Part shown: positions 22,844 through 34,168 of the stretch, in pieces | Layout of the letters: every line of letters starts with the position of its first letter | Numbering within the stretch: position 1 is the first letter of the stretch | NCBI GenBank assembly: GCA_026182355.1 | Contig: JAPFBL010000069.1 | Location: forward strand, 806,001-870,000 | Length of the DNA: 64,000 nucleotides | Source of the DNA: Hermatobates lingyangjiaoensis | Taxonomy: Eukaryota; Arthropoda; Insecta; Hemiptera; Hermatobatidae | Direction: 5' to 3' | The notes under the pieces: generated by a model | Database searches by the model: none | What the model saw: only the letters and a program-made list of their open reading frames with translations | What the model was told of the DNA's origin: nothing | Made by a program: the position numbers and the translations under genes

Positions 22844-23629
22844 TTTTTTTTTTACATTGTTTACATTGACTTAGAAATTTTTTGAGCAAATCCACTGATA
22901 TAAAATTGATATTTATAAAGGAACAATTTAAAATGTTTATTGACTTATATGATATGTAAGAGGAAGAATATGTGCAGGAAAATGATAACACTCACTCAGA
23001 AAAAATTCGTATATATGTTATTTGACAAAGGGGAAGAAAAATGATGTTGTTAAATACTAAGAAACCATAAAATTCCCATTATAATAATTCTGTAAAAAAC
23101 CAAAAATGTAAAAGATAATTCAAAATTGAAATTTATGTTTAGAGATTAATAAATGAATTATCGTACATCTTTAATTATAAATCACCTTAAAACAACATTT
23201 TCTTCGCTGTTTATGATGTTTTCAGAGAAAAAAAGGGTATTTATCTGTTTTAAATTTGAAAATTTACCTTTAATAATCAATGTAGAAGGATGTCAAGTAA
23301 ACGATGTAAGAAATCCACTGGCTTTTTAAACAAAAACCATGTTCTCTTGTAGGAGAATATTTCATATCAAGAAATGTTCACTTTGGATTTTCAAAAATGT
23401 TGTTACTGCTGTGGTTATACTAATGAAATTATTTGCATCAGCTGTGTGATATACAAAAATAAGCTTATATATTGTGTCTTTCAATCACTATCTGTACTAC
23501 CTCAGGAATGAAAGACTAATAATTATATCCCATTTAGATGTTTACGTTATGCTTAAATGTCATATACTCAAGGAATTTGATATTAAGTTACTTATAGCAA
23601 AGTTGAGTGTAGGCCACTCCAGATTTTTT
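22844..23629 (+). repeat. Composite repeat, module B copy 3
   Basis: Full-length B ending TAGGCCACTCCAGATTTTT. A short diverged piece of the same end lies at 29785-29822. Confidence 0.85.
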
Positions 23630-23689
23630 CTTTTTTGAAAGACATGTTAGATTCGGAAGATACTATACAGGCTGTTTCTTGGAGAAGTC

Positions 23690-23775
23690 GTAAACATGTC
23701 GTTTCCCAGATTGTACGTGTTAAGCAATCGTTAGAAATCCCTACACTAAGAAATTTGAGCATGGAAAAACTTTGA
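23690..23775 (+). mobile_element. Decayed SINE body fragment
   Basis: GTCGTTTCCCAGATTGTACG and TCGTTAGAAATCCCTACACT align with the SINE body at 10040-10085. The head and tail are missing and divergence is high. Confidence 0.55.
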
Positions 23776-24498
23776 ACTGGCGTTAAAGAAACAACCTAGT
23801 ATGCAGCTTTTCTATAGCTAAAATACGTGGAAAAGAAAAAAATGGGCCATAGTTTCCACCCCCCAAACAACAATAAATGTTTTAGCCTATAAGTGTGGGT
23901 GTTGAAAACAACAATGTTTTCTGGTGCAGCAGAAACATAAGAAAATATAGAAAGTTTAGAAGTGATCATTGTCCAGGGTAGCATCAATGTTAAAGAAAGG
24001 ATTAAGACTTTTATAGGATGATGAGTGAAAGTGTTGCAGTCATGGCGTGATACAAAATAACACCCCATGTTTAGCTTAGATTTGCGTCTTAACTATTTTT
24101 TCTGCTTTTTCTAAGCATTTCCTAGTCTCTTTATTAAGAATATGTAAATCACTAGCTATTTTATTGGTTAATATGTATCAGGTGATACTCAATTATCATT
24201 AGGACTTGAATAGTAGGGTGGAGATGGAAAGTTTAACAGTTCAACGTTGATGGTTAACAATGAGGCCTTCAAACAACACTATACTATCTTTTAAACATAA
24301 ATATCGAAAACCTGCACTGCACCATTCATGTCATGATGACGAGTACAGTATCAATTAAAACATGTCGACTAATAACATAGCATAGCTGGTGATATACTTA
24401 GTTTTCATAAAAATACGAACTTAGCTCCCAAAAAGTTAGAAAAGTTATGCAGGAAATGAAAAAATTAAACATATATAGTGTATAATGTACTATTCAAC
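23776..24498. other. Unassigned; weak PLE-end similarity
   Basis: Around 24045-24145 the sequence AAAATAACACCCCATG...TTTAGCTTAGATTTGCGTCT weakly resembles the left arm of the foldback at 50361. ACATGTCGACTAATAACAT near 24360 recalls the centre of that foldback. No gene. Confidence 0.35.
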
Positions 24499-25233
24499 TA
24501 CAGTGGAACCTCTACATACGAGATTAATTCGTTCCCGGATCGTGCTCGTATCTAGAATTTCTCGTATCTAGAGCGAATTTTTCCCATAAGAAATAACTGA
24601 AAACGAATTAATTTGTTCCCGGCCTCCCAAAATCATTCAAGTTAACCCTAAATAACTATGAACACATCTACCTGATTACTAAAAACACATTCAAATAGTG
24701 ACTGAACATAATAATACAGTAATAAGATAAATAAGATGATATTAACGAAATAAAATGCGAGTTTATTATGAGCATTTATTATGAGCATTTATTATGAGCA
24801 CTTCCACTTAAAATTAAAGTTAACTTTATGAAGAACTAAATTTTTTTACGGCACTAATTTATATAGGCACTTTTTCTGCTTTTTTTTTGCCTTTTAACAT
24901 TACTGTATCAGTTTTTACTTTTCTTCGCTTTCTTTTGCCCTTTTAGCTGGAATCGCAACACTTTCACTTTCTATAGGTCTTTTGAAGAAAAACTTATCCA
25001 AGGAGGTTTGTCTCTGCCTCCCTTTCAAAATGTTACGGAAATGTGTAAGGCAAGTGTCATTAAAAAGAGTCATTAAAAAGTGTCTTTAAAACTTGGCCAC
25101 CTAGCGGAACCATGTGGGAATTCTCGTAACTTGGATTTTCTCTCGTATATAGAGCAAGATTTTTGCTCGAAAGACCTCTCGTATCTCGAGTTTCTCGTAA
25201 GTAGGGTAGCTCGTATGTAGAGGTTCCACTGTA
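24499..25233. mobile_element. pogo/Tigger-type DNA transposon remnant (731 bp) with TA target duplication
   Basis: Terminal inverted repeats: CAGTGGAACCTCTACATACG at 24501 and its complement ending at 25231, each next to TA. CAGTGGAAC ends with TA duplication are typical of the pogo/Tigger branch of Tc1/mariner. Subterminal copies of TCGTATCTAGA-like motifs occur near both ends. A 13-bp unit (GCATTTATTATGA) is repeated three times at 24762-24800. Most of the transposase is gone, leaving only the coding end described separately, so this is an internally deleted, non-autonomous copy. Confidence 0.9.
24915..25085 (-). pseudogene. pogo/Tigger transposase C-terminal remnant
   Basis: The minus-strand frame is open from 25085 to the TAA at 24915-24917, 56 codons. 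It contains THFRNILKGRQRQTSLDKFF followed by a lysine/glutamate-rich tail. Q-x-x-L-x-x-F-F is a PCNA-interacting (PIP-box) motif, and pogo-type transposases are known to carry one at the C-terminus. The DNA-binding domains and DDE catalytic core are absent. The position near one inverted repeat is as expected for the 3' end of the gene. Confidence 0.8.
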
Positions 25234-28200
25234 TATATGTTTAAAAGAAGAACCGTTACCAGCTATTATTAATGTATATAATTATTTCATAGAATTTCAC
25301 ATTACTGGGGGACTAACAATATTAGTATATAAAACTTTCCAGTGACCTATTAATATAACAACTGGTGGCTGACGACAACGGCTAATATGACAACTGTTTA
25401 TATTAGCATTTGACACAGGAAGGTTTTGTGAAGTTAACATTGTTTTCTTCCAGCAATAATGTAAAATTTTTGTCATTTTCTTATTATTACTAAATAATTT
25501 CTACTGTAACTCTCCACATCTCAACATTTCTACTGTAACTCTCTTACACGTCTTAGTAACCCATTTTTGTTTATGCTTATATTTATGATTGGCTTTTAAT
25601 TTTGTTTTTCTTCGCTTTGTAGTGCTACCAACAAGGTTTGAAATAACAACCAAAACGTCGCCATTTAATAGTTTGATTAAAATCTAAAAAAAAAAAAAAA
25701 CTAAGCGAATTCCTATTTTATTTTAATATTATATGTAAATTATATAATTGAATTACCAAGATTATTACTGTAAAATAAAAATTCCCAGGACTTACGGAAG
25801 CATGTTGTTAATGTACGAAAGAATTCAAAAAATTTAAATCTTATTCATTTTTCTGCTGTCATTGAATTACTTGTCTGATTGTAGTTGTGAATATATTTAA
25901 AGTGAACTAGCAACACATGAGCAAAACTGTGTGATTAAGAATGAATTATTGGTTCAATAAACAACATTGGAACCGTTTTCTGAAGTGGAAGAGAAATTAA
26001 AATATATTTGATCTGCAGTTCTTCTTCACATTCGAAAGTCGGCTATATTCACATATACAAGGCATTCGGTTCTGTTATTTCTGCATCACTGGTTTATCGT
26101 AAATGACTTCCATTCAATTTGAAAACTTCAGTTTATGTTAAAGTAGACTGAATTGAATATATATTAATCAATGTTGACAGGAGGAAAACGTTTTCAAAAA
26201 GATAATAATATATTAGAGGAGTGAATATACAGGAAAATTCACTTGGGATGAGAAGAAGAAGATATCCAATTATATGTGGCTAATTAAATCCACTTATATC
26301 CTTGATTAAATGTGGAGTAGTGTGTGAGTTGATAGATTTTTCTTCTAAATTGCATGTGGGTTACTGGGTGCAAAGAAGCATTTAGCAGAAGTGACATGGT
26401 GTAAAAAGCAACACGGTGGTAACACTTGCTGTTGAAGCTTACCTGCCTCCAGCACATCTTCATTTTGACTATGCTGATCTTTACAGCTGATTAAATTATT
26501 TTTACAACAAAAAAATCAAGGTGCTTAAACTCCAACAAGTGCACCCAATAGGCTTAATATTAGTAGCACAGGGTTTTAGCAGTAAGAAATAAAATTTGTC
26601 AGTACGCAAGTTTGTCGCTATTGCCCTCGTTCTAGGCTGTCAAAACAACATTATATTTGTTTTTCAAAGCATGAGTTTTTTTTTTTGAGGAAGATGATTT
26701 ATAGCCAAGTGAACAAACCAGATTGGATTAGTGTTTTACTATTCGGAATGGCTGACTTTTGTCCATGAAAATTTACAAAATTAGAAATTTTGCGAGCTAA
26801 TCAGTCTAGTGCCTTTCAGTTATAAAGTATGATATTTATAGATGACCAGTACTATATGGTTATAGGGAGTCGTCTTAATAATGGCATTGACTTACCACAT
26901 TACTTGACTCTTTCCATTAGTCGGAAGCTCAGTAAGCTTGACTAACAAAAAGTTAATATATTCATCCTAATAATTAGTTACGAAAATATATGTGTTTAAG
27001 ATTAAAAATGTTTATACAATAAAGCATCAAAAGGATCAATAATGAAGCAATTAAAGTTCCATAGAGGTCTGTATCAGTTACTTGTAAAAGTAAGAGCCTG
27101 GCTAAGAAGGTTTATCAAGTAAGAACTTCTGATTAAAAAGTGGAAGAAGTACAAAGTCTCCACACAAAATTAAAGAATGTTTGACAAAATCTTATCGTGT
27201 GTACACTTTAGTGCCTCTTCCTCCTTTTCAATAATAAGTAAATATAACATAATAACTGCTTACACAGCTCATGGGGATAAGAACTTTTTGACAAATGATG
27301 TTACGATTTTATAGTATTCAAAGACCTCTAGATATGTAGTAGGTAATTTGATTTTGGAGAATCCCAATGAAGGTCTACTTATCTAAATCTTGTTTTGTGT
27401 TGTTTGACAACATAAAAATATACTTTTAGTGGTATATTCCACTACTTTGGATGAAGAAGAAGTTTAGATTTAAAAAATTGAGTTCTCCAGATTTTCAATA
27501 GCATGGTTAGTTTAGAACATTTTCAGAGTATTTATTGCCAGATTCATAAGAACAACTTGATTTTGGTTTATGTTCATTACTTAGGTAGTTATTATATGAG
27601 ATTTATTGCTTATGCAATGCATTTCTAAACTTTAAAGTTATCCCAACTTGTTTTTCTATTTTTTCAAGATTATATGTATGATAAAATTCAAAAAGCATAG
27701 ATTTTTGGTTAAAAAGAGAAAAACAAATAAATAGATGAACAAGAGTGAACAAATTGAAAATAAATGAGAAGATAGTAAAAGGGAGGGAGGAGAGAATGAG
27801 AGTAAGAGAGATGGATAGATAGAGGAAAGCATCGATTTGAAATCGTTACAAAAATAATATAATTTTACTTATTTCAAAATATTTAAACAATTTAAAACAA
27901 AATTTGAATATTTTATTTATTCGATTCGGCTTACAAGCATCTAAAGTTTTATAAAGATGAGTGATAATTCTTTGAATGGAACGAACTTCTAACTAGCCAG
28001 TTTTGAACAAAAGTCATTAATACTCTCATTGTATAGGCCTCAAGTGACCCTCTTTGGTGTTTTCTATGATTGCTAGCGATTATCTGAATTATTATTCTTG
28101 TTAAGCAAAATGTTAGCAGTTAGTAAGATAAATTACATTGTATCTAAACCATCATAGATTCAACTTCAATAACTTTCTTTGTAAATTATATGATTTTAAA

Positions 28201-28755
28201 AATAACCTCAACATTTTTTTAATATATTTTTTATAGAATATATGGGTTGCTTAGCCTTTACTACATTTAGAGAAACTAACGTTTATATTTCTTCTTATTT
28301 CAAAATATTAATAAAATTAATTTAAAAATGGATAACATTTGTGTTTACTAAATGACACATTAGTAACAAAACATTGATTTTTTATAATAATGCTTAATAA
28401 GTAATGATAAGACATTGATTATATTAAGTAGTTTACAGGAGTTATGTGAAGCTCATTTCGATAAAAATTATGCCTCGCAATTTTACAGTAGTCCAGAGGG
28501 CGACACATTTAGAGGCTTAAAGAGTAGACCAGTCACCCATTCTGTTCAGATATTCGTGAAGAATGCTGTATGACAGAGCAGAAGTTTATGCTTCTGTTAT
28601 GGTAGCGACTGAGGCCATGAACAAGCTCCAACTTCTGCTGATAATTAATGTGATTACAGCTCATACAACTCTTTTAAAATATTGTTAATAAATACAGAGA
28701 CGAATTGATTTATGTACTGCTGAATTATTCGTTATTCACTGTTGTCTTGTTGTCA
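25234..28755. other. Long AT-rich stretch without recognised genes
   Basis: A fragment at 25640-25680 (AACCAAAACGTCGCC...AGTTTGATTAAAATCT, then an A run) resembles a single arm of F3. An A/G-rich patch (GGGAGGGAGGAGAGAATGAG) lies near 27780. Nothing else could be assigned over 3.5 kb. Confidence 0.5.
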
Positions 28756-29075
28756 GGGGCCAGGTTATCTCAGTGGAAACGTACTTGCCTCTGAACTGGT
28801 AGGTCCGAGGTTCAATATCCATTCTGGCCCTCGATTTATTCACGTGGGTGATGAATAAATCTAATCACGTCGTTCCTCGGATGACATTAAGCCATGGGTC
28901 CCGAACCTGTACCATGTCAGGTACTGGTTAAAGTTCCCTACTCTAAATATACTTGAGCTAGGCAAATTTTAAGACTCTCAATCTGGAATCTTTTTTGCGT
29001 AGTATCACAAAGAGCCAATGTTTGGCCTAAGTGTGTACCCTTGTGGGGGGGATTGTCACTGCAACCTAACCTAAT
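28756..29075 (+). mobile_element. tRNA-derived SINE, copy 5 (older)
   Basis: Has the SINE head (GGGGCCAGGTTATCTCAGTG; B box mutated to GAGGTTCAATATCC), the body and the tail GCAACCTAACCTAA. It differs from the copies at 12989 and 43090 at many positions. A candidate target duplication is limited to TTGTTG. Confidence 0.85.
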
Positions 29076-30132
29076 CTAGTTTTGTTGGCCCTATACTAGA
29101 CAGAAATAAGAATCACTGATTTAGAATCAATTTCGTTGAATCTCGACTTTATGATAACAGGAGGGAACTTGCGACCTGGTGTCTGCCATGAATGTGGACC
29201 GTACTTTATAACTGGAGGTCGTTTTGGATCAGCCCGAGTATAAAACTAACAATGGAAACAAAAATCAACTTACCTCTCAACATAATATCAGGGTTATTAG
29301 TTATGGTTTGAATTACGAAAACTTTGCCTGGTTCATACAGCCCCACGGTATAGTTCACCTACACTTTATCAATAAATTGCCAGAATTAACCATGACGATT
29401 CATTCAAAGTTCCAAACATATCGACTATCCATTAATCCCATTACATTACCTAAAACTCGTTAGGTTTTCCAAGAATGCTATCCTACATTTTATCTTTACA
29501 TCCTTGACTCACTTTACTGATAACAAATCTGTCCCTTTTTCGATAATGGTCCTAACAATGCACTCCAAATTACTGATTTGCATCTTTAAAGTTTCTAAAA
29601 ATACATGCTCATATTTTTTTAAAAGCGTAAGTATAAGTAAATTTTGTTTAGAATTTACAAAATCGAGTTAGTTACATTAAGTTCATTATCAATGGGTTGG
29701 AAATACGTTAGCTATTAATATTTAATGACTTCTAGTATTAAACATTGCTATAGTAACGTATAGTAGTAAAGTTATACTGTAACTCATAACTTATAGTAAA
29801 CTTGAGTGCAAACTACTCCAGATATTCGAACGATATTCACATATTGAAAATTATCTTTGCTTATTCTTTAACCTACAACAAATTGAATAAAAATTTCTTA
29901 TTTTATTGAGTTTGACCATCAAAGTAAAAACAGATAAAGTTTAATCCTTCAAAAGAATTCATTTTTATATTTATTACATTTGTCTCTCTTTATCTGTCAA
30001 AGAAATAGTTAAGAATGCAATAACATCATATTGTATAAACATTAAACAATTTTCATTTACTTAATAAAAATCATGATTTTATTTAATTATGAACCATATT
30101 AAAATACAGTTTCTTAGTTTTTTAACATTTGA
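29076..30132. other. AT-rich sequence, fragment of module B end
   Basis: 29785-29822 (AACTTATAGTAAACTTGAGT ... ACTACTCCAGAT) is a diverged piece of the module B terminus. An open 79-codon plus-strand frame at 29224-29463 has no recognisable similarity. Confidence 0.45.
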
Positions 30133-30838
30133 TTTTTTTTTTTTTTTTTTTTTTTTTCCCCACTTCAACTACAAAAATAATTGTTATAAGAAGTGATTCT
30201 AAATTATTATTTTACAATTAACGGGGATGTATATAGGGAATGAGTGGTCACCCGTTGGTGCCACTCCATAACATGGTTACCCTCACAGATGGTTTAACTT
30301 AGAAGGTCTCGTGGCCACTTTCTTTTTAAGCGCCTTTGGGGGTTTGAGGGAATTATAGGTGAGTAAAGGGTTTGAGCGAGTGGATTGGGGTGGGTTTGTA
30401 ATCTGTTGTGGAATATTTTGTAACGTTCCATTGCTAAGTTCTGGACAGATGGGATTTTGAGGTCTTGGTGTATGACTTTGTTCGGGACGTAAAAAGGTAA
30501 GTTTGAGAGTTTTCTGATAATTTTTGACTGAAGGGATTGCAACGGTTGTATGTTAGATGGTTTGGTGGAACCCCAGATTTCTATTCCATATGCCCAGAAA
30601 GGCTTCAGGACTGCGTTGTATATATGTAGTTTGTCTGTTAGTGTAAGTCTTGATTTTGAGTCTAAAAGTCTTATGAGAAGTTTGTAACGTCTGTTGGTTT
30701 CTGTGCGTTTAAGTCTTGTATGTGGATTCCAAGTCATCCGAGTGTCAAAGTGTAGCCCGAGGTAGCGTACAGTGGTCGCAGGAGGGAAACATTTGATTAC
30801 AATAAATTTATTAGTGAACAAATTCAGGTTATTTGACT
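30133..30838 (-). pseudogene. Jockey-type LINE, 5'-truncated, with poly(A) tail
   Basis: The minus-strand frame 30821-30294 (175 residues) is the C-terminal part of a non-LTR reverse transcriptase ORF2. It has RYLGLHFDTRMTWNPH, LKPFWAYGIEIWG (the typical ...YG.E.WG motif after the RT thumb) and LQSKIIRKLSNLPFYVPN. The frame is intact to its stop at 30294-30296 and is followed by a ~135-bp 3' UTR and a 25-bp poly(A) (T run on plus, 30133-30157). The 5' truncation point is near 30835. ATTTGA occurs at both flanks and may be a short target duplication. The absence of internal stops suggests a relatively young insertion. Confidence 0.87.
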
Positions 30839-31889
30839 AGAAGCATGAGTGTATTGTCTAGGCAATATATTTTTAAGAGATTAAAGTTCCCTACAAAGGA
30901 AAAGTTCTGTCATACATTCCTATGAAAATTTATTTTTCCTGCAATATAATGCCATAAGAGAATTAATTTTATCATATTTCAACACATATGGTTCCAATTA
31001 TAATATTTCACAATAAACACGTGAAATAGAAATCAACGTCCAAACGAAGTTTCTGGTTGTCTTACTGTGGTTTAAACGTTGGTATAGACCCAACTAAATC
31101 ATATCAAGAATAGGAAACATCTTTATTTGCATGATCTTAAATTCTTTATTTTAATTAATGTTTATTGTTTAGAAGTAGAACAGCAGTTCTGATGAAGTAG
31201 TTACTAAAATTTACATCATAAAAAGTAGTAATTATTAATTACTTTCTATTACTTTTTCATAATATTTACCTATGCTTACTGATTATAAAATTGAACAGAC
31301 CAAAGTGTGCAATTTTCAGAAAAATTGCTTTCATATTTTGTAAAGAACGTCTATTGCTATTATGGTTGGAATTTTTGAAGCATAATTCAAATTTCTTTAA
31401 AACAACACTTGCAAAAAACAACAGATCAACGAGAAAATTCAGTTGTAATTAGTTGATTTGAACTGATACCTAAGAAATTATTAAAATGATCAACTTATGT
31501 TTCAAATTAATTGATTTATGATTTCTTAAGATAGGATCATTTTAGTTAGGCGTTAAAACTAAGTCATTTTTAATAGCTAAACAATTGTTATTTAGGTCTG
31601 AATTATGGAATAAATTGTGAGAGATTTCTTAATATGGCTCATAATTATCAAATGATTGAAGGAAGAGTGAAGGTGACACTTTGATATGATTTAATGAACA
31701 AAGAGTGAATATAGTTTTGAAGAGGCTATAAGATATAGTTTCTTTTAAAGAGAAAAGAAGGCAGTAAATGGAATGATTTGTTTTTCATATTGCATAATTG
31801 AGTATGTAAAAGAGAATTAAGTCACTAAATTTGTGATATTACTAGCAGAGGTAATTGGAAACATGAAATTAGTTGTGAAGAAGGTTATT
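30839..31889. other. AT-rich sequence with decayed foldback arm
   Basis: 31008-31082 (TTTCACAATAAACACGTGAA ... TTACTGTGGTTTAAACGTTG) is a decayed copy of the outer parts of the F2-type foldback. Nothing else recognised. Confidence 0.45.
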
Positions 31890-32102
31890 GTGGTTGGTTG
31901 GACAAAGCTCTGGCGCAGTGGGTGCGTACTTGTGGGTGAGTGAACCAGGGCGGGAGAGGTGCTTCAGGTGAAATATCACACAAAAACACTCTGCTCCTAC
32001 CCAATGCAGTATATTGATTGCCGAGAGCCTTGTGCTTTCACGTTTTTCTGTCTAATCAAGATCATTAATTGGCAAATGCACGATTAAAATAAAAAAAAAA
32101 AT
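31890..32102 (+). mobile_element. Possible second SINE type
   Basis: Starts with an A-box-like CTCTGGCGCAGTGGGTGC and ends in an A-rich tail (AAAATAAAAAAAAAAA, 32084-32101). The patch between is GC-richer than its surroundings. A clear B box and target duplication were not found, so this is tentative. Confidence 0.3.
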
Positions 32103-32239
32103 GACTTAAGATGAACAGAGTGATTGAGAAAACAATAGTGGAAATTATAATGGAATTATGAAGAGTTGATATTGGTAACTGACCTGTGTGAACAGTTTGT
32201 TGTACCCTTGGTTATACTGGTTGTAACCTATCATGTTGT

Positions 32240-32550
32240 GACATGACCCGTGTAAGGAGTGCACCATGGGGCCCAGCGGGACGGACTGAAAGGGGCAGGT
32301 GGATGGTGCGCAGGCCGGCTATCGACCGCCCCCACCGCCCCCGCAGCCGCCGCCGCCGCCGCCAGCCCTCATCTGGCTTCCGGGCCATCGGGCATCATCA
32401 GTCGCCAAAACAAAGTCCATTGTCTCCTCTAATAGGCTCAGTTTTTTAACGCTTCTCAAAAATCATAATAATGAAGATAAATTAAAGGCTGCTTCCAAAA
32501 AGCGATTATACAATCCTTATGATTCATTGAAAATAAGCAATCCAATCTGA
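32240..32550 (+). other. GC-rich, CCG-repeat island; possible exon
   Basis: 32243-32415 is strikingly GC-rich in an AT-rich region, with a (CCG/CCC)n core at 32329-32365. Two overlapping plus frames stay open across it. One gives an arginine-rich product (68 codons), the other a polyproline stretch and continues to 32550 (83 codons from ATG at 32299). A plausible acceptor AG precedes GTGGATGGTGCGCAGG at about 32297. Neither product is recognised. It could be a proline-rich exon, a CpG island or an assembly or contamination insert. Confidence 0.3.
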
Positions 32551-33127
32551 CAATCCCTCAATGAATCTAATCTATCTGATAAACTAACAATAACCTCCAA
32601 AAGCTATCTTTAATATTATGCGATCCAAAGTCTAAAATAAAATAAAGGAATTCTCTCATTCATAGACTGGCTCAGAAATTTATTTCTTTTTTACGTATAG
32701 AAGGAAAATTCCGTAGAGTCTCTATTTATATGTTTTTAAAAACAAAAAATGATAAAAAAAAATCGTAACAGGTTGATTAAAGTTATTTTTTATTAACTAC
32801 TCATAATAATTTTTAAACATTTTTAAAAGATTTTGTAATGCTAAAATGTTTTTATGTTATGTTTTAAAAATAATTATATCAAAATAACACAAGATTAAAG
32901 CTAAAAGATGAATCTTATAGAAAAAATGATTTATTTTTTAAATATTTAAAATATATATATTTTAATATTTTTATTTTAAATATATTTTAAATATATTAAT
33001 ATTTAATAAATATTTATATATTTAAAAAATGACTTTTTAAAAAATAAAAAAAATTATATATGATACTTTATAAAATTAAAAATCAAACAATTATTTAAAC
33101 TTTTTTTTTAACATTTTACCATAACTT
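32551..33127. other. Very AT-rich sequence, nothing recognised
   Basis: Dominated by A/T runs and ATATTT-type simple sequence around 32930-33060. Confidence 0.55.
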
Positions 33128-33230
33128 TGTTGTTTTAAATAAAAACCGAAACGTTGAAAATGAGAGTTTAATTTTACCTAAATAACTGACCGAGTCCTGA
33201 TCACCTTTTATTATATATATATATATTTCT
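33128..33230 (+). mobile_element. Single arm of F3-type element beside TA tract
   Basis: AAACCGAAACGTTGAAAATG, GAGTTTAATTTTACC and AACTGACCGAGTCCTGATCA match the F3 right arm. It is followed directly by (TA)n at 33213-33226. Confidence 0.65.
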
Positions 33231-33348
33231 AAAAATTGTATGCCAATTTCATCCTTCGTTACACTTTTAGAGAGTTTTTTTAATGTCCTACACGCTCTTT
33301 TGAGATGCTCGGGGAATAAAAAAATAGATTATATATATTATATATATA

Positions 33349-33520
33349 TTTCACAAACACGTAAAATACCAATTAATTGAGTTTTTGACCCAACAGTCAG
33401 TTGGGTTTTTGACTCTGACGAAGACCGCTTGTTACGGTTGAAAGATCTTAGTCTTGTTTTCCCATTCTTATTGTGGTTTAATCATTGATTGTTGTTTCAC
33501 GTGTTTATGTGAAATCTTTT
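33349..33520. mobile_element. Foldback element F8, shortened left arm
   Basis: The left arm retains only TTTCACAAACACGTAAAATA and GTTTTTGACCCAAC. The right arm is full length from AGTTGGGTTTTTGACTCTGA to GTTTATGTGAAATC. The right arm has the intact CTCTGACGAAGACCGC - TTGTTA - CGGTTGAAAG motif. TA tracts lie on both sides (to 33348 and from 33521). Confidence 0.83.
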
Positions 33521-33538
33521 TATATATATATATATTAC

Positions 33539-33563
<25 letters not shown>
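33521..33563. repeat. (TA)n microsatellite
   Basis: TA repeat at the right edge of F8. Confidence 0.93.
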
Positions 33564-33570
<7 letters not shown>

Positions 33571-33599
33571 TTTAGCTTATTATCAGTCTTTGGAGCTAT

Positions 33600-33645
33600 G
33601 CACATCTATTCCTGACGACGAGGACATCAAAATATAGTAGTAAGT
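33600..33645 (+). other. CTGACGA-hairpin motif beside TA tract
   Basis: ATTCCTGACGACGAGGACAT then CAAAATATAG resembles the loop of F4 (6588-6615). Probably the tip of a related element. Confidence 0.3.
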
Positions 33646-33846
33646 TCCAGTTATTACTTTTCTGTTTGTTCTTTTGAAAATTCTAGCCTATCCAGTTTGA
33701 GGAATGATTTCATCTAATAAAATATAGATAAAACTTTGTTATTTATTGAAATAAATAACATGTATATGTTGGTAGTTTTAACTGATCCTGAAAATTTTAA
33801 TTTATAATGGATACATTTTTAAGAATACAACAATATAAAATTTCGT

Positions 33847-34168
33847 AGAGTAACTACTTTTTTTTAACTGATCCCCTAGCGGGCTAAAAACGTCAGCCCT
33901 TTACGGTCTTTTTGTTTGATCAGTAATTTTACATTGGGAGTCCTAAATTTTCCCTAGCTCAAGAGTATTTAGAGTAGGGATCTTTAACGAGAACCTGGCA
34001 TCGTACAGGCTTGAAACAGACGGCTTAACGTCCTCTCTGAGAGTCGACATACTCAGATTTATTCACCTCCCGCGTGAATAAATCGAGGCCCAGGTGGATA
34101 TCGAACACCGGACTTACCAGTTCAAAGGAGAGTACCACTGAACTAACTTGACCCCAGAGTAACTACTT
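33847..34168 (-). mobile_element. SINE with alternative, A-rich 3' end and 13-bp TSD
   Basis: Flanked by perfect AGAGTAACTACTT at 33847-33859 and 34156-34168. On the minus strand the head and body match the other SINEs (GGGGTCAAGTTAGTTCAGTG ... AAAATCCCTACTCTAAATAC). After the TAGGACTCCCAATGTAAAAT segment, however, the 3' end switches to a different ~75-bp unit containing GGGCTGACGTTTTTAGCCCG and ends in A7 instead of CCTAA repeats. The same alternative end is seen at 51474. Confidence 0.9.

Noticed and set aside
29224..29463. 79-codon plus-strand frame
   Set aside because: No family recognised and no splice context; length is within chance for this composition.
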